Source: PALSA-1004 sp963804885 (lineage in GTDB: Bacteria > Pseudomonadota > Gammaproteobacteria > Burkholderiales > SG8-41). Taken from it: a DNA stretch of 64,000 nt. The translations under genes were made by a program, and so were the position numbers. The stretch is from assembly GCA_963804885.1 (NCBI GenBank), contig CAWDSF010000021.1:434001-498000 (forward strand), read 5' to 3'. Below the pieces are notes generated by a model. That model did no database searches. It was not told the DNA's origin and saw only the letters and a list, made by a program, of their open reading frames with translations. Positions 48,722 to 60,190 of this stretch are shown in pieces; position 1 is the stretch's first letter, and each line of letters opens with the position of its first letter.

Positions 48722-51700
48722 TTATCGCGACACCCCGACGGAAGCGCCTGCCTTGACACCGCATTGGCCAGCCACGGTCACTGAAATCGCCGCCAGCGCT
48801 GTGCCCCCTGAAGCGCCGCCGCTAGTACCACAGTTGGGCATCGTCCGCGTCGCATCGTCGAGGCCCAATTTCTGCAGCGCTGCCATTTGATCCACTCCCG
48901 CCGCATTGATGGTGTTGGACGGAGTTTGCTGACCGACCGTGAGCGTGCCGTTGACGAACGTAATCGCGTAATTGGTCGAGCTCTGGCCCGACGGGGTTAT
49001 CGTATAGGCGCCGGGAGGCGACGTAATGACTGCGGGGGTGGTGAATACCAGCGTGCCGCTGAGAACCGCCGGCGTCTCTCCGAGCTGGAGACCCAAATAT
49101 GATGCCGTGAAGGGCGGATTGGGCACGGCGGGCAGGCGCGTCTTGTCGTCAGCGGTAATCGTCAGCGCCGCCGGATTCACCGTCATGGCGCCGTTGTTAT
49201 AAGTGATCGTGTAGTCGCTCGCCGCGAATGTGCCGCCGGTGGCCGCACTCGCCGTGATCGCATACGGGCTGCCCGCCACGTTCGTCGTGTTCGCCGCGCC
49301 CGCACTCGCCAACGTCGCGCTGCCCACGGTCTCACCGTTCTGCAACCCCGTCGGCGTGAACTCCGTCCCCGCAAACGTGAACGTCTGGCCATACGATTTC
49401 GACTGATTGTTCGCCGTCACCGTCAGTGCCGCTGGATTCACCGTCATGGCGCCGTTGTTATAAGTGATCGCGTAGTCACCCGGCGTGAACGTTCCGCCGG
49501 TGGCCGCGGACGCCGTGATCGCATACGGGCTGCCTACCACGTGTGCCGTGCTCACCGCGCCCGAACTCGTCAACGTCGCGCTGCCCACCGTCTCCGCGTT
49601 CTGCAACCCGCTTGTCGTGAACTCAGTCCCCGCAAACGTGAACGTCTGGCCATACGTTTTGCTTTGGTTGTTGGCCGTTACCGTAAGCGCCGCCGGATTC
49701 ACCGTCATCGCGCCATTGTTATAGGTGATCGTGTAGTCGCTCGGCGTGAATGTGCCGCCGGTGGCCGCAGTCGCCGTGATCGCATACGGGCTGCCGACTA
49801 CGTGTGCTGTCGCCGCCGCTCCCGCACTCGCCAACGTCGCGCTGCCCACCGTCTCACCGTTCTGCAGCCCGCTCGTACTGAACTGCGTGCCCGTAAACGT
49901 GAATGTCTGTCCATACGTTTTGCTTTGGTTGTTGGCCGTCACCGTCAGTGATGCCGGATTCACTGTCAGCGCCCCAGGCACATAGCTGATCGCGTAGTCA
50001 CCCGGCGTGAAGGTCCCGCCGGTGGCCGCACTCGCGGTAATCGCATATGGGCTGCCCACCACGTGCGCTGTGGCTGCGGCGCCCGCCGAGTTAAGTGTCG
50101 CGCTGCCCACCGTCTCGCTGTTTTGCAATCCCGTCGGCGTGAACTCCGTACCTGTGAACGTGAACGTCTGACCATACGTTTTCGACTGGTTGTTCGCGGT
50201 CACCGTCAGCGCCGCCGTGTTCACCGTCAGCGCCCCGGGCACATAGCTGATCGCGTAGTCACTCGGCGTGAACGTCCCGCCGGTGGCCGCGCTCGCCGTG
50301 ATCGCATACGGGCTGCCCGCCACGTGCGCCGTGGCTGCCGCACCCGAGCTCGCCAGCGTCACGCTGCCCACCGTCTCACTGTTCTGCAATCCCGTCGGCG
50401 TGAACTCCGTGCCCGTGAATGTGAACGTCTGGCCATACGTCTTCACCTGATTGTTCGCTGTCACCGTCAGCACCGCCGGATTCACCGTCAGGTTGCCGTT
50501 CACATAGGTGATCGAGTAGTCACTTGGCGTAAACGTGCCGCCCGTCGCCGCGCTCGCCGTAATTGCATACGGGCTGCCCGTCACGTGCGCCGTGGCTGCA
50601 GCGCCCGAACTCGTCAGTGTCGCGCTGCCCACCGTCTCAGCGTTCTGCAATGCGCTCGTCGTGAACTCCGTCCCTGCGAACGAGATCGCCTGGCCATACG
50701 TTTTGCTTTGGCTGTTGGCCGTCACCGTCAGCGATGCCGGATTCACCGTCAGGGCTCCGTTCACATAGCTGATCGTGTAGTTAGCCGGCGTGAATGTGCC
50801 GCCGGTGGCCGCACTCGCCGTGATCGCATACGGACTCCCCGCCACGTGCGCCGTGTTCGCCGCGCCCGCACTCGAGAGCGTCGCGCTGCCCACCGTCTCG
50901 CCGCCCACCATGCCGCTGGTAGCAAACTCGGTGCCGGCAAAGGTAAACGTGCTGCCGTAAGTCTTGCTCTGATTGTTCGCCGTTACCGTTAGCGTTGCTG
51001 GTGTAATGTCCGCCGTCGTTATCGCCGTCGTGTTCACCGAATAGTTGCCGGCGTCACTCCCACTCAATCCCAGACCCGTCGCTGTCACCGTCTTCGCCAC
51101 GCCAACGTTTTGGTCCGAGAACGTTGCCGTCCCGCCGGTATAGCTCACCGCGTCCCCACCAACAGCACCGGCCAACGAACGGCTCGTGATCGCCGCCGCA
51201 TTCGTCGAATCATACGACTTGTTCGCCGCGGTCACGGAGCCGGCGAGCGCGAGCTTATTGATCGCGTAGTTCGCCGCCGAGGTAAACCCGCCGAAGCTGT
51301 AGTTGCCCGCGTCCGCACCCGTTAACGCCGTGCTCGCCGTCTGCGTATAGGCGCCAACAATCGGGTTGCCACTGGAGGAAAGCGTCGCCGTGTTCACACT
51401 TGCCGCCGTCGAGACAAGATCACCTGAGACGACATTGGCGAAGCTCACCGCGCCTGGATTCAATGCCGACGCATACGTCGAACTCGATGGCGCGATCGCC
51501 GTGCCCGTCAGCGCCAGTTTGCTGATCGTGTAGTTAGCGGCTGAGGTAAATCCGCCGAAGCTGTAGTTGCCCGAGTCCGCACCTGTCAACGCCGCGCTCG
51601 CCGTTTGCGTATAGGCGCCAACAATCGGGTTGCCACTCGAGGACAGTGTCGCCGTGTTCACACTCGCCGCCGTCGCGACGATATCGCCGGAGACGACATT

Positions 51701-54700
51701 GGCGAAGCTCACCGCGCCCGGATTCAATACCGACGCATACGTCGAACTCGATGGCGCGATCGCCGTGCCCGTCAGCGCCAGTTTGCTGATCGTGTAGTTC
51801 GCGGCTGAGGTAAATCCGCCGAAGCTGTAGTTGCCCGCGTCCGCACCTGTCAACACCGTGCTCGCCGTCTGCGTATAGGCGCCAGCAATCGGGTTGCCAC
51901 TCGAGGACAGCGTCGCCGTGTTCACACTCGCCGCCGTCGCGACGATATCGCCGGAGACGACATTGGCGAAGCTCACCGCGCCCGGAGTCAACGCCGACGC
52001 ATACGTCGAACCGCTCGCCGTGATCGCCGTGCCGATCAATGCAAGCTTGTCGATCGTGCCAATATTCGCGTTCGCCGTGCTACTTCCCAGCTGATAACCG
52101 TAGACCGTCGCCCCGCCATCGGTCGCACTGGCGATCGCGATACCGGACACGCTGACATTGATACCGGTGCCGACATTCCGGGTTGAGTAGCTACCCGATA
52201 CCGGATTGTTGAGCACTACGACGTCGCTATCGATAGCTCCGCTGACCGAATAATTTCCAGCGGCTAATGTTGCAGCGGTCGTGCCGTCGTAGGTTTTGCT
52301 GACCGTCCCGGTCAGGCTCGGCGTAATCGTCGGCGCGACCGTGTAAAGAAATCCATTGCCGGTGCCAGCGACGCGGGTCACGCCATAGGTCGCGTTGTAT
52401 TGCTTGAAGTTATAGGCGAGGCCGCCACGATTGTCGAGCGGCGGGATCGGTGGACCAGACCAGGAAGCGGCCTGCGCCCGGATTCAACGCAAACCCGCCG
52501 GAATTGTCGAAGTCGGCGCCCGCTGACAGTACGATCGAGTCGCCTGCTCCGCCTGCGGTCAATGAGCCATTCAGGATAATCGAGCAACACGCGGTCGCGG
52601 TCAGCGTGCCCCCCACCGTCGAGGCGCCGAGCGTCAGGTCGTTAAGAGCGGTTACCGCTACGTTGTTCGCGCCTGAGTTCGAGAACGACACTGCACCGGT
52701 AAAATCATTCGACGCATTGGTGAGCGTAATCGCATTGGCGCCGGCCGCGAAGCTCGATGTTCCCGTCACCGTCAGCGCGCCTGTCTGAGTGATCGCGCCA
52801 TTGGTTGTGACGTTTAGGGCCCCGCCGATCGTTGAAGCGCCGAAATTGATCGCGTTAGTGTCCCGCAGCGTGACGTCGTTGGCCGACGTGACAGCAACTG
52901 TGCTGAAGTCGTTGCCGGCATTGGCCAATGAAACATTTCCCCCGCCCGCCGCCAGCGTAAGCGTGTTGCCGCTTGCGTTTACCGCACCCGTCGCCGTAAT
53001 GTCGCTGTTTGTAGTCGTGAGCAACGTCGGTGCGCCCAGCGTAACGTTGTCGTTGTAGGTCTGTGCGCCACTCGTACTGATCGCGCCACCGTTGATGAGC
53101 GTGGCACCGCCTGCGTTGGTGGTCAGGCTGGTCAGCGGTGTGATGCCGCCCACCGCCGCGCTAAAGGTGGTATTGCCCGTGGTGTTGGCGGTCAGCGTGT
53201 TCGCGCCGTCCACGGCACCGATGAAGGTGATCGCTCCGTTGCCGGTCGTCACAAGGGTCGCGCCCGCCAATGTAGCGGTATTGGCCGCAGTAAAGACGCT
53301 GTTCGTGGTCGTATACGTGCCATTGAGCGTGACCGGATCGTTATACGTCTGCACGCCAGAGGTCGTAACGCTCAGCGCAGAAGTCGTGCCGCCGGCGTCG
53401 GTGATTAGACTCGTGAGCGCAACACCGCCACCGATCACTCCACTAAATATCGTCGCGCCGCTGGTGTTCACCGCCATGGTACGCGCGACGGCGTTGGTCA
53501 CCGTTCCCGCAAAACTAATGTCGCCGCTGCTATTCGAAGTCAGCGTGGTGTTGGCGCCCAGAGTGACATTGTCCCCGTAGCTCTGCGCGCCGGTGGTCGT
53601 GATCGCACCACCGTTGATCAGCGTAGTGCCGCCCGCATCGGTAGCGAGACTGGTGAGCGGCGTGACACCACCCACTGCCGCGCTGAAAGTGGTGTTGCCG
53701 GTCGTATTCGCCGTCAACGTTTGCGCGCCGTTCACCGCACCCGTAAACGTGATCGCACCGTTGCCGGAAGTCACGAGAGTGGAGCCCGCGAGCGTGGTGG
53801 TGTTGGCTGCAGTAAAGGCGCTGTTCGTCGTCGTATACGTGCCGTTGAGCGTGACCGCATCGTTATACGCCTGCGCACCCGTGGTGGTGACGCTCAACGC
53901 AGACGTTGTGCCGCCGGCATTGGTAGTAAGCGAGAGGAGCGGCGAAATTCCTCCGACTACGCCATTGAAGCTCGTGGCGCCCGTGGTGTTAACCGTGAGT
54001 GCTCGCGCCCCGCCGATTGAATCTACCGTTCCGTCAAAGCGGACGAAACCACTGGTCCCGACCGGCGCGCCAGCGCCTCCGCTAGCGTCGGCCGTCACCG
54101 CAGCCGCATTTAGAAGGACGGGATCTTTAAGCCAGACATTCCCGCCATTCCCGCCCGCTGCACCGCCGACGCCAGCGCCACCGGTCGCGGTCAGATTGCC
54201 CGCGAGCGTGATGGACGTTATGCCGTCAAGCGTAATCGTTCCGGCGCTGCCGCCCGCCGCGACACCGGCGATGCCAGCGCCGCCTGTCGTCGAAATTGTG
54301 GCAACCGAAACCGGATTACCCGTTCCCGTGACCGAAACGTTTCCGCCGGCCCCGCCGGCGAAACCGGCGCCGTTGCCGTTGGAGCCGTTCGCTGTAATGC
54401 CAAGAGTGGTGACTGAATCACCGGTAAGTGTCACAGCTCCTGCGTTCTTCCCTGCTACACCTGCATTGGCAGCGCCCCCCGTAGTCGTGATCGCGCCGGT
54501 CACATTGAGCGCGCCGCTGGTCGCCGTGGCCGCGATAGTTGCCGCCCGCCCCGTTCGCACCACCCGTGCTCGTCAGCGCGCCGGTCGCACTCACCGTCGT
54601 CGCCTCCAGCGTGATGCTGCCGGCCGTGCCGCCCGCGCCCGTGAGTATGGCTGCCCCGGTAGAAGCCGTTATCCCCGCTGTACTCAGCGTCCCCGCGGTT

Positions 54701-57700
54701 GCCGCGGTGCCACCCGCGCCGGTGATCAGCACAATGCCCGCGTTGCCGCCGAGTTGCGACGCCACCCCCGCACCTGCGCCGCCGCTGGCGGTGATCGCAC
54801 CCGTCACCGAGCGGTTCACGCCCTGGATTGTCAGATTGCCTGCCGCCGCGCCGCCCATCGTTCCCGCGCCCGCACCGGCCGAGGTGCCGATCGTGCCGCC
54901 CACCGTCACGTCGCCCGCCGAAATCAGCGTGACCGCACCGCCATTCGCCTTGGCACCGCCCGCGGTGCTAATCGCGCCGGTGGTCAACAAGGTCGCAACG
55001 TTGTTGGTGACGCTGATGCTACCGGCCGTTCCGGCAGTTCCCGTGCCGGTCGCTGCGCCCGCGCCGGCTGTCAGCGCACCGGTCGTAAGCGTGCCCGCGG
55101 TGCTGTTCTGGATCGTGATCGTGCCGGAGTTTCCGCCGGCTGCGTTGGTCGTCACTGCTGCACCGCCGCTCGCGGCGATCGCACCGGTGGTCACACCACC
55201 GGTCGAAGTGATCTGCACCAGCGCACCCGCGCCACCAGGCTGGTTGCTCAGCGCCGTCAACGCTCCGCTACCGCTGGCCGTGATGCCGAGCGTCGTGACG
55301 TTGACCCCGGAGAGAATGACGTTGCCGGCATTGCTGCCGGTGGTACTCGGCATTGGCTGCACCGCCCGCGAGGAATTGATCGCACCGGTCACATTGAGCA
55401 GACCGGTGACCAGCGGTCGCGTTGATCGCGCCGCCCGCGCCGTCATTGCCCCCAGTGGTGGTAATCGCGCCCGTCGTGATCGCCGTACCGTTCAACGTCA
55501 GCGTCCCCGCTGCGCCGCCAGCACCCGCGGTGCCGAACGCGTTGCCCGAGCGCATGTTGATGGCGTTGGTCGTTATCGCGCCGGTGGCATTGATCGTGAT
55601 GTTTTCGGCATCCCCGCCCGCGGCCACACCTGCCACCGCATTGCCGCCGACCGAATTCAGAATACCGTTGGTGAAGTTCACCGCCCCACCCGTCGCGGTT
55701 ACCGAGATCGCGCCCGCATTGCCGCCCGCGAAGTTGTTCCCTAATGCTGCACCACCATTGGCACTGATCATGTTGGCCGCCGCGGCCATCGTCATGGTCA
55801 CCGCCGAGCCGCTGATCGTCACGTTACCTGCATTAGTCCCCTGCATCGTGCCCAACGGCCCACCGCCACTCGTCACGATGGTGCTGCCCACCGCCGATGT
55901 CGAAACCGTGCCCGACGCATTCAACACCACATTGCCGCCGTTGCCCTTGGCGCCGCCAGCGGTGCTGATCGAGGTCGTCTGGATGTTGCCCGCCGTATTG
56001 GTCACCGAGATCCCGGTGCCAACCGCACCGCCAGTCCCGGTACCCGTCGCCGCACCCGTGCCCGCGGTCAGTGTCGTGGTTGTAACGTTGCCCGCCGGTA
56101 CTGTTCGCAATCGTGATCGAGCCCGCGTTGCCGCCGTTGGCATTGGTCGTCGTCGCCGCCCCGCCGCTCGCACCGATCGCCCCCGTGGTCACACCACCGG
56201 TTGAAGTAATCTGCACCACGCCGCCCGCTCCGCCAGGCTGATTGCTCAGCGCGGTTACACCTGCGCTGCCGTTCGCAGTAATGGCGTTCACACCCGTGGT
56301 AACGTTCACGCCGCTCAACGTGACATTCCCCGCGTTGCTGCCCGCGGAGCTCGCGTTGCCCGTCCCACCCGTAGTCGTGATCGCGCCGGTCACATTGAGC
56401 GCGCCGCTGGTCGCCGTGGCCGCGATGTTGCCGCCCGCCCCGTTCGCACCACCCGTGCTCGTCAGCGCCCCGGTCGCACTCACCGTCGTCGCCTCCAGCG
56501 TGATGCTGCCGGCCGTGCCGCTTGTGACCGTGCCCAAGGCGCCGCCGGTTGAAACCGTGATCCCTGTCGTCGCGAGTGTGCCGGCCGTGGCGGAAGTACC
56601 GCCGGTGCCGGTGATCAGCACCATACCGGCGTTACCGCCCGCGTTGCCTGCCACAATTGCCGCGCCGCCACTCGCCGTGATCAATCCACTGACCGTGCGG
56701 TTCACGCCCTTTATCGTCACATTCCCCGCGTTGCGTCCCGTTGCATTGGTGAGCGCCGTCAACGCACCACCACTCGCGCCTATGGTGCTCGTCGCCGTCA
56801 CTCCGCCCGCCGAGGTGAGCATCACATCTCCCCCCGCGCCGCCCAACTGTCCGCTCGTGTCGATCGCGCCTGTCTGCAACAGCGTCGCCGCATTGTTGGT
56901 TACGGAGATGCTTCCCGCAGCACCGCTCAGCGTTGCACCCGTCGCCGCGCCCACGCGCGCCGTCAGTGCCCCGGTGGTCAGAGTCCCGGCCGAATTATTG
57001 GTTACAGAGATCGCACCCGCATTGCCGCCAGCGGTCGTGCCTGCGCCGCCCGTGCCCCCGGTCGACGTGATTGCGGCAGTGGTTACACCGCCTGTTCCGG
57101 TCACCGTCACGTTGCCCGCATTGCGTCCCGCCAGCCCGGCGCCGCCGGCGCCGCCGTTCGCCGTGATTGCGCCCAGCAGGTTAACGACGCCCGTGGCGTT
57201 GACCGACACGGCTCCTCCCGCGACATTCGCTGCGCCCGTGGTGGTAATGGTCCCGCCGGCGAGCGAACTGATATTGATGCCGCTCATATTCACCGCACCG
57301 CCAGCCGTGGCGATCGCGGCATTGAGCGATACGTTGCCTGCGGCGTTCAAGTTCAAGGCGCCAATACCGTTGTTGGTCACCGCGCCGTTGACGATGATAT
57401 TGTTTGCGGCGTTGAATGTAAGCGAATTGGCGCGGTTATAAGCAAAAGCGTTGGCGATCGTGATATTGCCCGGTTGACCCGCGTTAAATCCGGTCGTCGT
57501 TTGGACGCTTACATTGCCCCCGGCAAGTGCGGCATTGATCGTTGCCCACGTCAGAACAGAGCCGCCTGCCGTCGGTTGAAACGGACTGGCACCCGTGACA
57601 TTCGCATCCGCCGTCGTGGTAATCGTCATGTCGGTGGGATCGAGCAGCCACAGGCCCGCATTGCCGAGCGGCGCGAGCGTCGTCACCGTGCCTCGCGCAT

Positions 57701-59102
57701 CGAGCAGATGATGGCTCGACGTTTCGACGAACCCGCCGTTGCCGCCGTTCGCACCGCCGCGTGCCGACAGGCTGCCGAGGAATGCCGTGTAATCTTCCGA
57801 CCACACGATGATTTTGCCGCCGTCGCCGCCAGTGATAGCGTCGGCCCGCAATTCAGCATCGTTGCCGATAAACGTGCGTCGTGAGTTTGGCAGCGCGGCG
57901 CCGTTCACGCCAATCGCCGCGCCTTGCTTATCGCCGCCGACGAGAATCGAGCCGCCGCCAGTGACGCCGGACGCATCGATGCGCGCGCCGTCGAAAACGC
58001 CGGTCATGTCGCCAACGATTGCAACTTGCCCGCCCACTCCGGCGGTGCCTTTCGCCTCAACCGCGCCGGCAACGCTCGCCGTGCCGCCGGCGACGACTGA
58101 AACGGTGCCGCCGCTCGTGCCGTTGGCGATGACGCGGCTACCCGCAGCGAGCGTCGTATCGATCAAGGCTTTGAGGCTGACCGTGCCGCCTGTTCCGGCC
58201 TCGCCTGACGCATCAACCGCGCCGGCAACCGTCGCGCTGCCGCCGGCATCCACCGAAATTTTGCCGCCGTCGACGCCGTTCGCCGTCGTGCTGCTGCCGG
58301 CGGCAAGCGCGACGTCGCCCGACGACTTGAGCACGATGCTGCCATCGGCGCCGCGCACGACGGAATTCGCACTGATGATGCCGCTGTTGCGGACCAGGCC
58401 CGCATAAATACCGCGGCTCGCGTAGGTGACATCGCTCAAATTGAGCGCCTGGTCCGCGGGCGCGGTGATTTCAACCTGCAGTGCCGGGGCGTTACCTTCG
58501 ACAACCCGCACGGATTTGCCGGCGGCGAGCACGATGTCGCCATTCGGCGCGGTAATGACACCCTGGTTGTCGACGGCCCCGCCCACGAGGAAAATGCCGC
58601 CGCCGTTACCCGCCGTTATGCGACCCTGGTTGACGATGGCGGCAGACCGCGTCGGGTCGCCGACAAAATTCAGCCGGTTCGCGAGAAAATCTTCGTTCTT
58701 GAGATTGAGTGTCGAAGCGACCAAACCGGCGACGTCGATCTGCGCGCCCGCGCCGAACAAAATGCCGTTGGGATTGACCAGAAATACGCGGCCGTTCGAT
58801 TGCAGCGTGCCCAGTATCCGCGAAGGATCGACGCCGATCACTCGATTGAGGACCGCGCTCGATGCGGACTGCTGGATAAAGCGGGTCGCCTCGTTGGCCT
58901 GAATTGAGAACTGCTGCCAGTTAATTATTGTGCCGGGCGTGTTGGTGATCGCGAGCTGGCGGCCATTCGAAGCAAACGTAGCCTGTCCGCTGACGACAGC
59001 AGGCCCCACCGGGTTCGCGTACGCGAGGCGCCCGGCGAAACACGCCGCAACTGCAGCTACCAGCAGCTTGCGCTGCAGTGGATGTCGTTTGACCTTTTTC
59101 AT
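48722..59102 (-). CDS. Giant filamentous-hemagglutinin-like exoprotein 2 (about 3,460 residues), frameshifted
   Basis: ATG 59102 gives MKKVKRHPLQRKLLVAAVAA, a signal peptide ending at AYA. The TPS domain is nearly the same as in exoprotein 1 (NPVGPAVVSGQATF, INWQQFSIQANEATRF, NGRVFLVNPNGILFGAGAQI). The middle is made of Gly/Ala/Thr-rich beta-helix modules about 1 kb and 522 bp long. Toward the C-terminus come three 88-residue repeats with GADAGNYSFGGFTSAANY, one YDG-type unit, seven 87-residue MBG repeats (LTVTANNQSKTYGQTFTF) and a divergent last MBG. The tail has two cysteines (MPNCGTSGG, GQCGVK). Frame changes lie near 56098, 55420, 54537 and 52440. A secreted surface protein is inferred. 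Confidence 0.85.
49150..50990 (-). repeat. Seven tandem 261-bp repeats coding MBG domains
   Basis: The unit boundary (for example ACGTCTGGCC at 49381 and again at 49642) recurs every 261 bases, which is 87 codons. Seven units are counted in the translation, each with ANNQSKTYGQTFTF, AETVGSATL and SPYAITASAATGGTF. Units 2 to 7 are the most alike; the first is more diverged. The frame is kept through the whole array. Confidence 0.9.
51240..52040 (-). repeat. Three tandem 264-bp repeats (88-residue units)
   Basis: Starting points near 51250, 51514 and 51778 show a 264-base period. The units are nearly identical over SFANVVSGDIVATAASVN, TATLSSSGNPIVGAYTQ and SGNYSFGGFTSAANYTIS. They lie just N-terminal of the YDG and MBG units of exoprotein 2. 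Confidence 0.9.
53078..54010 (-). repeat. 522-bp repeated module in exoprotein 2
   Basis: CCGTTGATGAGC at 53089 and CCGTTGATCAGC at 53611 begin matching stretches that stay parallel for several hundred bases. The coded pattern is GAQSYGDNVTLGANTTLT, TGNTTFSAAVGGVTPLTSL and GNGAITFTGAVNGAQTL. The period is 522 bases, 174 codons. Confidence 0.8.
54480..57180 (-). repeat. Repeated modules of about 0.9-1.0 kb in exoprotein 2
   Basis: Matching stretches start near 54482, 55375 and 56371. For example GTGGTCACACCACCGGT occurs near 55184 and again near 56183. Positions 54482-54630 and 56371-56520 are almost identical over 150 bases except for an extra A at 54537 that breaks the frame in the first. 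Confidence 0.8.
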
Positions 59103-59114
59103 CCCTATCACCAC

Positions 59115-59367
59115 GTCAACCTGCCCAGTTGCCGCAACTTACACCAAACTTACAGCATTCTCATTTATCTTATTGATTTTATGCAAGATCTATGCGTCGC
59201 AAATGTTACCAGTTTTCGCATATGTAAAGTATGCAAAATTGCACCCTGAAACTGTGGGTGCCCAGTAATTTCAATGCGTTACGCAAAACCGCTTGAAAAG
59301 GAGGATGCTGGAGGGGGCTTTTCATCGTCGGGGGGCATCGCCACCGACAATTAGCCGTTTCAACGAC
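59115..59367 (-). promoter_or_regulatory. AT-rich intergenic region: probable pilus-operon terminator and exoprotein 2 promoter
   Basis: This is the most AT-rich patch of the window. On the minus strand GCACCC (59261-59256) pairs with GGGTGC (59246-59241), followed by AATTTTGC, a weak terminator candidate for the pilus operon. Downstream of it lie TTTTGCATA (59238-59230) facing TATGCGAAAA, an imperfect inverted repeat, and TAAAAT at 59181-59176, a possible -10 for exoprotein 2. No gene is seen. Confidence 0.4.
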
Positions 59368-60183
59368 TCAGTAGGTGATGGTCAACGTGCGCGGATCGGA
59401 GCCCGCGCAGGCACCGGACGTGCAGGTTCCCGCCTGACCCGCCGGCATGGTGCCCTTGATGCGGTAAGTCTGCGCGAGCCCGGTACCGCTACCGCCGGTT
59501 ACGTTCACCGTGTCCGCGAAATCCCGGAGAACCAGTGAATAGTTCAGGCCGCTGACGACACCGCTCGTGGCATCCAGCGCCATGGTATAGGGCAGGGAAT
59601 TTGTGCACGTGGTGCCAAATGTCGTTGAACCGGACGCTGCGCTGCCCTGAAACGCGGTATAGGTAAAAGCAACCGGTCCCGGCGTTGTGCTCAACGTGCA
59701 GCTCGCTGGCGTGATGATCGAAACCACGAACGTAGTAGTCGCCAACACAGTGGGGTCGGCCGCCGTCAAAGTGACCGTTCCGGTGTAAGTCCCTGCCGCA
59801 GGGTTCTGGCCCGTCGGAACGCAGATATAAAATGTGTAGGATAGCGTGCCGCTATTAGGAAAGGAGAACAGTGTCGACGGATTAGCGGTCGTCCATTGGT
59901 TGCCGCAAGCGGCGTTGGGGGTTGTCGTCAGTGAAAAATTGAGCTTGTTGCCGCCAAGCGTAGCCGTGTAATTCCCGGTCGCACCGGACGATACCGTATA
60001 GTTCACAATGTTGCCGCCGGTCTTGATGCACGTGGTGCTCATCGTGCTTGAAATCGGATTGGTGGGATTAGTTGGCACGTAGGCAATCGTCACGTTAGGC
60101 GATGACACGGAGACGGCGCAGGGCCCCGCGTGCGCCGTGATAGCCAACGACAGCAAAACCATCGCCCCCACGCATCGCGGCAA
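59368..60183 (-). CDS. Spore coat protein U (SCPU) domain protein, likely pilus tip subunit (CsuE-like)
   Basis: 271 residues with two beta-rich SCPU-type domains. The N-terminal one starts GPCAVSVSSPNVTIAYVPTN. The C-terminal one starts ASCTLSTTPGPVAFTYTAFQ and ends DPRTLTITY, the classic SCPU end. In archaic chaperone-usher systems the two-domain subunit is the tip adhesin and lies last, as here. The readable start is TTG 60183. An ATG at 60194 overlapping the usher stop (ATGA) would give MKR before the same signal peptide if one base were missing near 60185; this better start suggests a small error. Confidence 0.8.
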   Translation of the reverse strand: MPRCVGAMVLLSLAITAHAGPCAVSVSSPNVTIAYVPTNPTNPISSTMSTTCIKTGGNIVNYTVSSGATGNYTATLGGNKLNFSLTTTPNAACGNQWTTANPSTLFSFPNSGTLSYTFYICVPTGQNPAAGTYTGTVTLTAADPTVLATTTFVVSIITPASCTLSTTPGPVAFTYTAFQGSAASGSTTFGTTCTNSLPYTMALDATSGVVSGLNYSLVLRDFADTVNVTGGSGTGLAQTYRIKGTMPAGQAGTCTSGACAGSDPRTLTITY

Positions 60184-60190
60184 CTTCGCT

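Noticed and set aside
48546..48764. Small open frame between the giant genes
   Set aside because: Arg-rich translation with no ribosome binding site, and it overlaps the end of exoprotein 2.
49150..52040. Regularly spaced repeats that might look like a CRISPR array
   Set aside because: The units are 261 and 264 bases, coding, in frame and without unique spacers; they are protein-domain repeats.
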